Assembly: GCA_019400425.1 (NCBI GenBank)
Contig: JAFREE010000240.1
Coordinates: 1 to 26,930 of the forward strand
Length of the DNA stretch: 26,930 bases
Origin: Hymenochaete sp. R1
Taxonomy: Eukaryota; Basidiomycota; Agaricomycetes; Hymenochaetales; Hymenochaetaceae
Direction of reading: 5' to 3'
This document shows, one piece after another, positions 1 through 10,011 of this stretch (its first letter is position 1; the number at the start of each line of letters is the position of its first letter). A program made the translations under genes and the position numbers. The notes below the pieces were generated by a model. That model had not been told where the DNA came from. It did not search any database and saw nothing but the letters and a program-made list of their open reading frames with translations.

Positions 1-2338
1 TTCTTTCAGCACGTCTCACATATATCTATCCGCTTTGAGTTGGCTTCCCAAGTCCTCGACGTTATGGGATTCATGGCACGGAGAATTCCATGTTCCCCAA
101 ATCACCTCACGAGAAATCTACAACGACTCGCCTGTTATTTTCCGAATCAAACTGCCGTTATACTCAGATACGATGACCGTTTCTTCCGACGGATCATATA
201 TTGCGTCGGGCTCGATCGATGGGGTAGTTAGGTTTTGGGACTCGCGATCTGGTTTTACTTCGGGGGCTAAGGTCAAATTGTTGAATGACGCTATCAGGTC
301 CATCGCACTTTCATTTGATGGCAGATACATCGCTGTCGCAAATCTCCAACTGAATGACTATCGTATTCGCTTGTGGGATTCTCAGGAGCAGCAAGCTGTA
401 GGAGAGCCGCAACAGGGCCACACGAATTTTATTCGAACTCTCGAGTTTTCGCCAAAGGAGCCCCTGCTAGCTTCGGGGAGCGATGATAGGACAATCAGAT
501 TGTGGGACGCAAGGACAGGCTCGTGCATCAAGGTGATCCCAGGTCATACTGATTGGGTGAACACGATATCCTTCTCTCCCGATGGAAAAACGATCGCCGC
601 TGGTTGCAAGGACGGCCACATTTTCGTATGGAACGCAGTCACCGGTAACCACGTCTTTAGTCCCGTACGAGCACATAAGTTGGAAATCTCGACAGTAGCG
701 TATGCACGAGATGGATCGCACATTGTGTCCGGTTCTTCGGACTGTTCTGTGCGATTCTGGGATGTTCAAAGCGGTCAGAGCATTCGGCAACCTTTAGCTA
801 CCGGCCACTTGGTCGGCAGCATGGCGCTGTCATCTGACGGCAAACTCGTAGCCACCGGAGTGCAGAGCTATCCAAGCACCGTTTCCGTTTGGGAGGTAGC
901 ATCGAACAGACTGATTGCAAGGCACACTATCATAGGCCATAGAATTGCTTTTACATCCGACGGAACGCGTCTCGTGTGTTTATCGGAGGAAGAGATTGCG
1001 GTTATCGATGCCTTGAAGGAAACTCACCCCGCCAAAGAGTCAACAGGCGGCCACGATGGCCTCATTTTTTCTGTAGCGTTTTCCGAGGATGGGTCCCTCG
1101 TTGCATCCGCATCTGCGGATAAATCGGTACGTCTATGGGACGCTCACACCGGTGACCCCGTCTTGTTGCCCAATCAACCTCCTGAGGTAACGAAATCATC
1201 CGCATGGGGTACGTTCCGGTCATTGCTGAAGCCCCAATCCTCAATTTTGGCTCGGGAAAGTAAGCACCCCATAGAAACAATCAAAGGACATTCGGCATTT
1301 GCACTTCAACATCCTAAGAAAGTGCAAGCTGTTTTTTTCTCGCCCAGTGGCAAATCAATCGCGACTGGCTGTGACGATCAAGCACTTCGAATATGGGATG
1401 CGTTGCATGGCGATTGCCTTGTTGGCCCTATTACAGTGCCTGCTGGATTGACCATGTTTGGCCCATTTTCACCAGATGGATCGACGCTGGTGACCGCATC
1501 TGGAGACAAAGCCTTGCAGTTATGGGATGTGACTACAGGTCGACAAATAGGCAATGTTTTCTCGAGGCATAACGATCTCGTCACAGCAGTTGGGTGTGCA
1601 TCGAAGGCACCTCGAATCGTATCTGGGTCACTCGACGGAACAATTCGCTTGGGCCGTCTGCGTGCTGGTTCACGAGAAGATCAGATCATTAAGACAAAGC
1701 AAGGCAAGATTAAAGGCGTCGACTTGTCTCCAAATGGCAAGCTCGTGGTTTCCGGAGGCAGCGATAAAACTATTCGGGTCTGGAACTCGCAAACGGGTTC
1801 TGCGCTTTGGGATCCTGTTCAAGGTCACAGTGACGCTGTGAATTGCGTTTCATTCAGTCCCGATAGCAGACATGTGCTTTCCGCATCAGTGGATAGAACA
1901 ATCCGTGCATGGGATGCGCTCTCTGGAGTTCCTGTTGGTGTACCTTTGGTAGGCCATACCAATTTTGTCGGGACCATCGCCATTTCGGGTGATGGTCATC
2001 GTCTTGCTTCCGGTTCGGGCGACCGATCCATTCGCATATGGGACGCAAACGCTTTTGAGTGGGAATCAGAGTTGAGTGGATGTGGATGCGAGGTCCTGGG
2101 TCCTCAGAAGGTTCCCAATAATATATCTGATGATGGGTGGATTCGAACAGCGGATGGTGGGCTACTCTTATGGGTCCCGTTCAGCTACCGGAGTGCGGTG
2201 AGGGATAAGAGTTTAATATGTATTTCGAAGAACGAGGAAGACCAGCCTATTCGTATTCACTGGGACAAAGTCGTGTACGGAAACAATTGGCAGTCGATCA
2301 AAGCCAAAAGTTCTTCGGGCGCAAGTCTGACTCGATAG
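1..2338 (+). CDS. C-terminal part of a WD40-repeat protein, probably a NACHT/STAND (NLR-like) WD40 protein; 5' end outside window
   Basis: One frame (codons from position 2) is open from the left edge to the TAG at 2336-2338, about 778 codons, without an ATG near its start, so this is the 3' part of a larger gene. The first bases (TTCTTTCAG) could be an intron acceptor, with the exon starting at position 10. The opening motif HIYLSALSWLPKSS resembles the linker that precedes the propellers in fungal NACHT-WD40 proteins. About 13 WD40 units follow, each ending in a RLWD, RIWD or RFWD-type motif. One is degenerate (RLGRLRAG), and a gap near residue 320 may hide a 14th, so two seven-bladed propellers are likely. 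The tail (DDGW..., LLLWVPFSYR) is the usual C-terminal cap of these fungal proteins. Such proteins are thought to act as signalling or non-self-recognition switches in the cytoplasm. The nucleotide-binding domain is not visible, so the STAND assignment is inference; the WD40 assignment is secure. Confidence 0.88.
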   Translation, partial: SFSTSHIYLSALSWLPKSSTLWDSWHGEFHVPQITSREIYNDSPVIFRIKLPLYSDTMTVSSDGSYIASGSIDGVVRFWDSRSGFTSGAKVKLLNDAIRSIALSFDGRYIAVANLQLNDYRIRLWDSQEQQAVGEPQQGHTNFIRTLEFSPKEPLLASGSDDRTIRLWDARTGSCIKVIPGHTDWVNTISFSPDGKTIAAGCKDGHIFVWNAVTGNHVFSPVRAHKLEISTVAYARDGSHIVSGSSDCSVRFWDVQSGQSIRQPLATGHLVGSMALSSDGKLVATGVQSYPSTVSVWEVASNRLIARHTIIGHRIAFTSDGTRLVCLSEEEIAVIDALKETHPAKESTGGHDGLIFSVAFSEDGSLVASASADKSVRLWDAHTGDPVLLPNQPPEVTKSSAWGTFRSLLKPQSSILARESKHPIETIKGHSAFALQHPKKVQAVFFSPSGKSIATGCDDQALRIWDALHGDCLVGPITVPAGLTMFGPFSPDGSTLVTASGDKALQLWDVTTGRQIGNVFSRHNDLVTAVGCASKAPRIVSGSLDGTIRLGRLRAGSREDQIIKTKQGKIKGVDLSPNGKLVVSGGSDKTIRVWNSQTGSALWDPVQGHSDAVNCVSFSPDSRHVLSASVDRTIRAWDALSGVPVGVPLVGHTNFVGTIAISGDGHRLASGSGDRSIRIWDANAFEWESELSGCGCEVLGPQKVPNNISDDGWIRTADGGLLLWVPFSYRSAVRDKSLICISKNEEDQPIRIHWDKVVYGNNWQSIKAKSSSGASLTR

Positions 2339-2529
2339 TGTAGCCGCCTCTTTCATACTATTAGAAATAAAAGCACAGTATTTAAATATTCTCAGAATAT
2401 GTCAAAATGTTATATACGAGGCTACGAAAATTGTTCCTAAAGAGTACACGGTCTGGGGTGGGAAAAGAAAGAAAAAGCAAAGGAATAAGTTATACATAAG
2501 TTTAAAAACACATCTCCTTAGCCTTCTTG

Positions 2530-5500
2530 TTATTCTGGGTTCCCCGACCCTGATGCTCTCTGAGATTCTACATTCGCATCATCGGAACTACTTCCGCTCA
2601 CTTCTGCGCTTAATTTTGCATTCGCCCCCTTGTATGCAGGACGAGGTCGAACTCGCTTTCGCAGTGTCATCTCACGAGCCGGTGCAGCTGCAGAAGAATT
2701 TCCCGGGTCAAACTCGTCGCTTGAGTCTGAGTCCGGTTCTGCATCGATAGTAGAGATGTCCGGTTTTGCCTTAGGCTTTGACTGGCGTTTGCGCGTCTTG
2801 CTTGCTTGAGAACGATTCGTTGTTGCTCGTCCACCTCCCCGTCCCCGCGTACTCCTCCCGGTTCCGTTCGTCTGAGCAGCAGAGTCAGGCGTATCGTCGC
2901 CATTTCCAGAGCTGGCTTTCTTCCGTCTCTTTTTTGCCGGCTGCTCTATGACTTCCACCCCGTCGTCTCCAACATCTGCCCTAGACGCGGAGTCATCTCC
3001 TGCTTGTCGTTGAGCCTTGCGATGCGCGGTAACAAGGGCTTGCAATCTCTTGCTTGCGTATGCGTTACGACGGCGGGGTTCGGCAGCTCCAGCGCCTTCA
3101 GAGATGGAGAAGAATGAATTAAGGGTGCCTTGGCGGTTCGCACTTGCTTCCTGGAAGATGGGATTATCTATGAACTATATCTCGAATGCGTGTGAAAAAT
3201 ATCACCTACCTGGCTTCGTTTGTTCATCTTATGTATGATGGGAAGTAGGAGGTCATCTACTTTTGTACTATTCCAAGACAGTTCTTCATGGAAGAAGCTA
3301 TGTAAATGTTCAGATTCATGGCACGTAAAAAGGCGGCTAAACGGAGCCCACCTACGGAGGCCATCAAGATCAGGCAAACCCCATTTGAACGGTTCTTCGG
3401 AGTCGTCAACAACGGGGTGATAGTATGCATCGCGCTAAAATAGATTATGCGTCCTGACAATTATCCCTTCCAAAGTGAATGGAAGTGCGTACCACAGCAG
3501 GGTTAGGCCAATCACTAGTCAGATACAAATCCTTAAATCGCTTTTTCTGAAACGAATTAGACACAGAGAAAAAATTAAGACGTTTATAATAGAGCACTTA
3601 CGAAACGTTTCCGAAAGGACGTCGCCGTGTCTGATCCAGTATCCTTCCCCGTCTGTACTTTTAACCACCAATCCTTAAACTTGTGTAACCCATCCTCGCC
3701 TGGAAACTCTCTCAGCAGCTCCATCGCTACTACAGGACCTACCCCCGCTAATCCTAACGTGTAATCACTTCCAAGCAGATTCGCCAACTGAATAAGCGTT
3801 CCGCGATCGAGCCCGAGCTCGCGCGCAAGATCGTGTAGAAGGAAGCACTCGACCGTTTTGGCCTGGTTGAACATGTTCTTGAAGACGCGCTTTGCACCGA
3901 AGAGGAAAACGTCAGAGTCGTCGGTGATGACGCCGTCAACGAGTCCCAGTTCAACTAGAGTCGCACATTGGGCTTCGGCTTCCATGGGCGCGGTGATGTA
4001 AGGGATACCGAAGAGTCGTAGCATCGTCTGCATCTCACCTCAGATATAATTCCTTCATAGTATAAATAGAGGCTAACCATAATTTGAGCAATCATCTGTT
4101 GTGTGATATCCTCTGAATCTCGCATAGCCGCTTTCCTTCGCTGGTTCAAGTGTCGTATCTCACCGTCAATCTCCTTACGCACACTTTCCAAATCCCGTCC
4201 CCGAACTTGAGCAGCGAAACGGGCGAACTCGCTCTCTTCCTCAATAACATTCATTTCCTGTGCAGCATCCCATTCTACATCGTGCTTTTCAACGTTGGGC
4301 AAATCTGCTGGTCCGAGAGTTGGTGGTGGAGACCATGACTCTTCCTCATCGTCGCTGTCGGAAAGAAGTCCGCGTTCCCTGGCTTGAGGTGTGGATTCTA
4401 TTGGGGTTGGAACAGAGTCACGAATATCCTCATCTATAGGTGGAGGGTCCAAAAGTAGACTTGCCCTCTGAGGTTCGCGTTCAATTACCTCGGGAGCGAT
4501 CGGTTCTGAAGACTTGGGGATATTCTTGATAGCCGACTCATAGGGCAACTCGACCTCGTCCATGTCGTCGTCATCATCATCATCATCATTAACCTCTGTG
4601 CTCACGATAGGTGTTAGCTTCGAATTTTTTACGACTCCGGTCTGAGAAGTAGACCGAGGCTTCAGAGGTAGAAATGAAGATGTCTGTTGCATCACGTTCG
4701 ACCTTCCGGTATTCGCGAATCGGAGTGCAGTATCAAGCCTTGACGGAGTGAAGTCAACTAACGATTCAACCTCGGAATCTATCTCTGATTCTTGTGGGAG
4801 GGAAGTGGATGGACGCCCTGGAGTTGATTGTTTGTGGTTCATTTCACTGCTTGCTCTACGTGATTCCTTCAAGGCAGTTCGAAGGTCGGACGTTTCTTGG
4901 TCTTCTAAGGAGGCTTGCATCGCGGAGTCCAATTCTGGATCTTCGATCTCGTACAAGTCATCGTTGAAATCAATGTTGCCGTTTGAAGGTTCGTCGTCGC
5001 TGACGTCAGCGTCTGGGATGAAGAGCGGAACAGCTTTTTGTTTGTTTTGACCAAAGGATACGGACTTCGGTCGACCTCTAGCTGCAGCCTGAGCTTGACG
5101 GGTTTCGATGGCTTGGAGTGCTTCCTCGCGTTGGTATTCTCGTAGATCAGGGTCCGCGTGGACCGAGTCCATCGGACTAGACAAGAAGTTGAATTTCAAT
5201 GTACTGAAATATTTTAGAGATGCTCACATCGAGACTTCCTCCATATCCATGTCATCGTCGCTTTCTCCAACAACATCTTCCTCATCCAACTTCGTCACTT
5301 CATCTTGGTCAATCTCAATGGGCTTGTCTTGAGTTCCATCATCTCGTATACCAAGCACCCAGCCCCCCAACTCATTTTCATTCTTGATTAGCACATACTC
5401 CCTGTTTCTTTCGCTCGCGATACGGATCGGAATCGTGACGTTTGCCTTTCCGATACTATCCGTCGTCTCAAGCAACTGCTGGGTGAAAAAATTTCGTTGT

Positions 5501-6515
5501 TTGAGGTTCATAATCTGGGCACGCGAGAAGTCCAGAGGAGTAAGAGCTGTTTTCAACATAGTTTGCAGACGCTTATGGGAAGTTTGTCGCGACTTGAGAC
5601 GAAGGTCGCCGATAATTTCGTACTGTATTTCGGTCGGAAGCTCGCGGAATGCGGGAGAGTTGATATCAAGGTCTTCTGGGCGCATCATCTCAATGAAGTC
5701 TCTTAGTTCATCTTCAGTCGCAAGTCGGGGATCAGGAGCGCTGGATCGTGTTGCTTTCGCAACTTCAGCATCCATATCAACAGCAGGAAGACGGTACGCG
5801 TCGTGGTCTCGCCAAGCTGCTTTCTTCGACGGAGAATGAGGCGAGTCCTTGGATTTCCCCTTTCCTTTTGATGGCGAAGGTGTTGAATGTGAGCCTTCGA
5901 CGTCCTCAAGATAGACTGTGTCATCATCGATAGTTACAGGTCCTCGGGGTGGTCCGCGTCTACTAGAAGATCCTTCACTACAAAACACCGAGTTTGAGAG
6001 AACGTTCCCGTAATATTGATAATGAAAAGCGTACCCTTGTGCATGAATTACAGCCTCCCTCCGCATCTGTGCTGCTAACAATTTCTCTGCGATTTTGGCA
6101 TGCGTATCAGCAGCTCCACTCTTCTTGTTCTTTCGTTCTATCTAGAAAAGCCAGACGTGAGTTACTCAAGTGTGAATCATCCAGCGCTTTACGCACTATG
6201 GTCATGCGCTTCAGAGCAGGAGCGCCCCCATCGAATACGAAAACGGGTTTGATTCCATAAAAGAGTAGCTTGCATATCCGACGAAGAAACCCAAGTACGT
6301 GGGCATTTACAAGACCACGACCTTCCTTGTCTCGCATTGTTGCCTGGAATTGGTATATCCAGATGCTGGAATCTATAGCCATAGACTTTCCTTCGACAGT
6401 CTCCAGCCTTAAAGATTTGTCAATGTCAGATATAATCCCCCGGTAGAAGGAGTCTTACTCACATAACTGGTCTCCCCGCTGGTTCGAGGAGACTCCATAA
6501 TGATTTGACACCCAT
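2530..6515 (-). CDS. RAD2: DNA excision-repair endonuclease RAD2/XPG (structure-specific 5'-flap nuclease)
   Basis: The model has ten exons: 6515-6463, 6407-6197, 6141-6035, 5977-5228, 5176-4078, 4027-3602, 3546-3493, 3434-3352, 3297-3210 and 3150-2530. They sum to 3492 nt (1163 aa), close to human XPG and yeast Rad2 in length. Introns are 50-59 nt. The protein starts MGVKSLW, the invariant family start that must stay free for activity. Catalytic Asp30 (MAIDSS) and Asp77 (VFVFDGG) fall at the canonical numbers. The I-domain carries APMEAEAQCA (Glu756, Glu758) and ITDDSDVFLFG, followed by the helix-hairpin-helix GVGPVVAMELL. The long acidic spacer (about 130-735) has two UIM-like motifs near 454-467 and 470-481. 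A PCNA-interacting peptide, QGTLNSFF, lies at 964-971, and the tail is basic. The family makes the 3' incision in nucleotide-excision repair in the nucleus. The gene converges on the WD40 gene with a 191-bp gap. Confidence 0.97.
4561..4590. repeat. GTC/ATC trinucleotide run coding an Asp tract
   Basis: On the plus strand this is a run of GTC then ATC triplets inside RAD2 exon 5. On the coding strand it reads as consecutive GAT/GAC codons, giving an Asp-rich tract (NDDDDDDDDMD) in the acidic spacer. It is a candidate length-variable coding microsatellite. Confidence 0.85.
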
Positions 6516-6518
6516 TGC

Positions 6519-6761
6519 TCAGCACACCAGGTATCTGTCTCTCGAAAGCCGTAGCTTCGTGCGTCTGTCGACTTTCATTAGGAAGGGCTGAGGTGGTACT
6601 TGAAGTATAAGGCCAAAACCTGACTCACCGACTAGTACTGGTACTGGTGGCGCATCGCCGCGTCTTGTCACGCTTAATTTTTCCACGCTTTTGATTGGCT
6701 CTTTCCATCTCTCATCCAGACTCGGCGAGTCTTTGCTTTCATCTAGGTCATCAACTTGCAG
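6519..6761 (-). CDS. Possible terminal exon of an unidentified gene (80 codons plus stop) abutting the RAD2 start
   Basis: Read on the minus strand, a strong acceptor (TTTCCCCAG) ends at 6762. It is followed by a frame open for 80 codons: LQVDDLDESKDSPSLDERW..., ...SVEKLSVTRRGDAPPVPVLV..., ending RLSRDRYLVC and TGA at 6521-6519. That stop lies three bases before the RAD2 ATG and in the same frame (TGA GCA ATG). The charged composition looks coding. No ATG begins the frame, so upstream exons would be needed between 6762 and about 7140, where two other minus-strand frames are open (ending ...GCGVIDDP, and ...AIPDYTLFVARQELL...). A donor-like GTGAGT at 6630-6625 could instead end the exon earlier. 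I recognise no family. It may be a separate gene or fortuitously open RAD2 leader. Confidence 0.35.
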   Translation of the reverse strand: MQVDDLDESKDSPSLDERWKEPIKSVEKLSVTRRGDAPPVPVLVGESGFGLILQVPPQPFLMKVDRRTKLRLSRDRYLVC

Positions 6762-7384
6762 CTGGGGAAATATAGCAGAAGCTCTTGTCGTGCGACAAAC
6801 AGCGTATAATCTGGAATTGCGCAGCGGTCGCCGTGATGTTCATCTTCTGAGTCGCTTCTGGACCGCGGTTTGCAGGGATGGATGCGGCACACCGGCCCTG
6901 GGGAAGCTTGAAAATCCCTAATCACATTCTTCGTCGAAACAGTCTCAAGGGTCATCAATCACCCCACATCCACGTCCTTCGGATTCCTTCCTCTGCGAGT
7001 TTCCGAGAGAAGCTCTACGGATCACGGTATGGATCATCTGTTTGGTATCATGTGCGCACCTGCGCATGTAAACTTCTACTGATATCCTAACTGACCAACT
7101 ACCCGGTTTAGCATCATGCTTGCTCACCAGTTGCATCACAAAGATAGCTCATTTGGCTTGGTTTTTCTACTGTTCATCAGTCGCTTGGGTCCATAGAGAT
7201 AAACAGTCGCATCTGCTTTACGCGCAGGAGAGCGGAAGTGCCTCAGCTATGTTTATGTTTATAAAACAGGACATGCGATATGATAAGTCTGCTCTAAATC
7301 TCTGGCCCGGGATCTCAGCACTGCACCTCCTTGTCTCACAATCTTAGCGCCTGTCCTTCCTCAGCTAGCCGGACTATTTTATTC

Positions 7385-7798
7385 ATGACGACACTTTCCA
7401 GTCTCTTCGCGACTTGCCGCAGCAGCGCGGGCACTCCCAGACTCTCAGCAAGATCACTATCGTATCCATCCCAGCCTGGCACTAGTCAATTCTTGTTAGG
7501 CGGCGGGACAATGTCTGGGATGAGCTCCCAGTGGCAATTGAGATTCTATGGAAGGTTCGTCAGTCCCCTGTCTTTATCCATATTTCCAAGAAATCTGTTA
7601 AACAAAATTCATCCCTTTCTGTTTAGTGCACGGGAGATTTGGGCGGCTCGGGCCTACCGACGTTACGGGTCAAGTGCCCAACGTATAAAAGATGAAGCCA
7701 GATCTCAAACCGGGCATAGAGAGCGTACCTCCTGCCTGCCGCAGTTATCTTTGCACCACCTTGAGAAGCGGATCCTCCAACGCAGAAATTTTACAAAC
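7385..7798 (+). other. In-frame 5' extension of the GST gene with presequence-like N-terminus (alternative first exons)
   Basis: The GST frame is open upstream of its ATG, back to an ATG at 7385. A probable intron (7555-7626, 72 nt, GTTCGT...TTTAG) keeps the frame whether it is spliced or not. The first 57 residues (beginning MTTLSSLFATCRSSAG, ending QLRFYGR) contain no Asp or Glu and are rich in Ser, Arg, Ala and Leu, like a mitochondrial targeting peptide. The spliced long form would be 372 aa. A TATA box at 7684-7690 lies inside the extension and suggests a second, shorter transcript that starts at the 7799 ATG. It could also be a separate small gene whose real 3' end I failed to see. Confidence 0.4.
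7684..7690 (+). promoter_or_regulatory. TATA box for the short GST transcript
   Basis: TATAAAA lies 109-115 bp upstream of the ATG at 7799, a spacing compatible with a leader of about 80 nt. Confidence 0.55.
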
Positions 7799-8643
7799 AT
7801 GTCCTTCCAACCAAAAGTCACTCTCTACGACGTCAAGTCTACCTTGGAGGAGAAGACGCTTTCTCCCTACGTTGGGCGCACCAGGTGAGAACATATCAGT
7901 CTAATTTGTGTGCAATCACTGGTACTGTATCTAAAGCCATACCCCAACCCAGGCTTGCTCTGAACCATAAAAAAATACCCTTCGAGACCATCTGGATCGA
8001 CTTCCCAGACATCGAGAAGACCGCCAAGTCCATCGGCGCACCGCACACCCGCATCAAAGCCGACGGTCAACCAGGCTTCACTGTCCCCCTCATCACCATC
8101 CAAACCGACCCCTCCAAACCCGCCCTCCCCCTCTCTGACTCCGCTAAAGTCGTTGAGTACCTCGACATCGCGTTCCCCAACACACCGGCACTCCTCCCTA
8201 AGCCGTCCCGCGCGCTACAGTCGTTATGGTCTACGCATTTGAACCAGCAATTGATGGGCCCGATTTTTCGTGTGCTGATCACGCCGTTCATCGATGCGTT
8301 GAGTCCTGAGGGGAGGCAGTGGTTCATCGACTCGCGGCCCTCGACGTTTGGGGTACCTTTCGACTATCTTGTCCCTCACGGCGACGAGGAAACCGCAAAG
8401 GCGTGGGCGGCATTCGAAGCTGTGTTTGACGAGATTGCGGCACATCTGGATAAAGTCGAGGAAGGCGGCTTGAGGGTGACGGGAGAGGTTAGCTATGCAG
8501 AGTTGGAGCTGGTGTCGATTTTGTATATCACGAAGAGGTTGAGTCCTGCTGAGGGATGGAAGAGGATCGATGAGAGGAGCAAAGGCCGCTGGAACAAGTT
8601 ACTGGAGTTGCCTGTATTCAAGGAACTCTTACCAAAATACTGA
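7799..8643 (+). CDS. Glutathione S-transferase, probably of the fungal etherase-related (GTE/LigE-like) class
   Basis: Two exons, 7799-7884 and 7953-8643, separated by a 68-nt intron (GTGAGA...CCCAG), give 258 aa ending ...FKELLPKY. The N-terminal thioredoxin-fold half (about 5-95) begins VTLYDVKSTLEEKTLSPYVG and contains RLALNHKKIPFETIWIDFPD. It ends with the conserved substrate/GSH-pocket motif LPLSDSAKVVEYLD, in which the Asp-Ser pair normally contacts glutathione. The helical C-terminal half (about 105-250) includes SLWSTHLNQQ and FEAVFDEIAAHLD. The N-terminal pattern (KSTLEEKT..SPY..RTR.ALN.K..P) matches the GTE class of wood- and litter-decay fungi, related to bacterial beta-etherases. 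Members conjugate glutathione to aromatic or electrophilic compounds in detoxification. The exact substrate cannot be read from sequence. The gene converges on CK2-beta, and an upstream in-frame extension may make a longer isoform. Confidence 0.92.
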
Positions 8644-8867
8644 GAACAACAGAGAATTTGTATTTATGGGAACCTGTCTACGCTGTCGTTTTTGATTGTT
8701 GTTGGGTAATGTACGATTTTATTGTCATTGCTATGGTATTTCTTGCAGGACTACTTGGTACCTGAATGCCAGTACCACTGGAAAAAAGGAATCGGATTTT
8801 GTAACAACAAATCAAACTTCAAAGACAGAAAACAAAGATGAAAGCGAAATGTCCAAATATCGAATAT

Positions 8868-10011
8868 CTACATGCCCCTCTCGTCCTCGTAATGCTCTAG
8901 TCTGTTGATTTGTCTAAGGAAAGCTCTAGTTAACAACCGTCTACTTAAATTTCCGTGTGAGAAACGTACCTGTCTCTAACTGCATCCTCCCACCTCTGCA
9001 ACTTCGCAATTTCATTGACTTTGAACCCAAAGATTTTTGGCACGTAACGCTCTGCCTTGAGTGCAACGCTCGCTGTGCTCACACCTTCCCCGACACCCTC
9101 CGCCGATGCTTCTGGATCCTCCCGCATTTTGTTAAGCCGATACGCTCGTGATTGCTCTGTATTCAAGCGGGGAGATGAGGGTACGAAGCTGGTGGTGTCT
9201 GGTGAACCAAATTTGCGTGGAATCATAGCCGGATACACGAGGAAGAGCATATGAGGGAAGGATGTGCCAAAGTATGCGCCGTCGATAGAGCCGTGTCTCG
9301 AAGATTTAGGGGAATAGATGTCTTCGCAGCGTCCGCAGTAGAGCTTGACAGACTTTTCGTATGGAATGTCGCTCAGGCCGACTGGGAGAAGAGGTTGAGA
9401 CTGGCAGAGGACTCGAGGGCAGCGACCGAATTCTGCCTTCTTGTATTTCTCGAGCTTTGATTGAGAGTCAGTGAGTGCAACGCGCAGATAGAAGTTTCTG
9501 TGTGTACCATTTTAGCAAGACCGCGCGAAGTTATTATCCATCTGGCATGAATGAGGCCGTATAGGAGGCGAGCCTGCACCTCTAACGAGCCTCGAAACTC
9601 ATCCGCAACATCATCGTCTAATCGGTATTCAGCACCGCACGTAGTAGCATCCAAGTGTTCTTGAGCTCACCTAGGTTATCCGTGATCAGATCTAGGGCCT
9701 GAGAGTAGTTTTGAACCTCGGTGTTGAGACCAGTGAGATTGAAGCGATCTAAGATGTAGTCCTCTTCGACCTCGCAGAAGTATTCGTTTCCTTTGGATAT
9801 AAGGAACCAAGAAATCCACTTTTCAGCTCATCAGAACGAATGCACCGCTGAAACATGTGTTCTCGCATGCATACCGTGCTACAAAGAAGGAAGCGCCGTC
9901 AGTAAATACACGCCAGTTAAATATGAAGCAACGGCCGCACTTCGAGAAATCTGAATCAGAACCCGTCGAGATCTCTTCCACTACAGAGCAGCATAAGTAC
10001 CAATAATACAT
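8868..10011 (-). CDS. CKB2: Casein kinase 2 regulatory (beta) subunit; 5' exon unresolved
   Basis: Well-supported exons are 9818-9671, 9617-9508, 9454-8970 and 8925-8868 (801 nt, 266 codons plus TAG). The core reads [20 protein letters not shown], then [61 protein letters not shown] and [20 protein letters not shown]. It carries the four zinc-binding cysteines as CPRVLC and YCGRC, which build the CK2-beta dimer interface. The FLxxKGxEYFC, DRFNL and RYVPKIFGF signatures are closer to yeast Ckb2 than Ckb1. The last intron (8969-8926) is only 44 nt, and the final exon ends [11 protein letters not shown]. Upstream, an acidic stretch [13 protein letters not shown] is in a frame with an ATG at 10011-10009, but no splice join to 9818 is fully convincing. 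CK2 holoenzyme is a constitutive Ser/Thr kinase; beta stabilises it and selects substrates. Confidence 0.93.
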
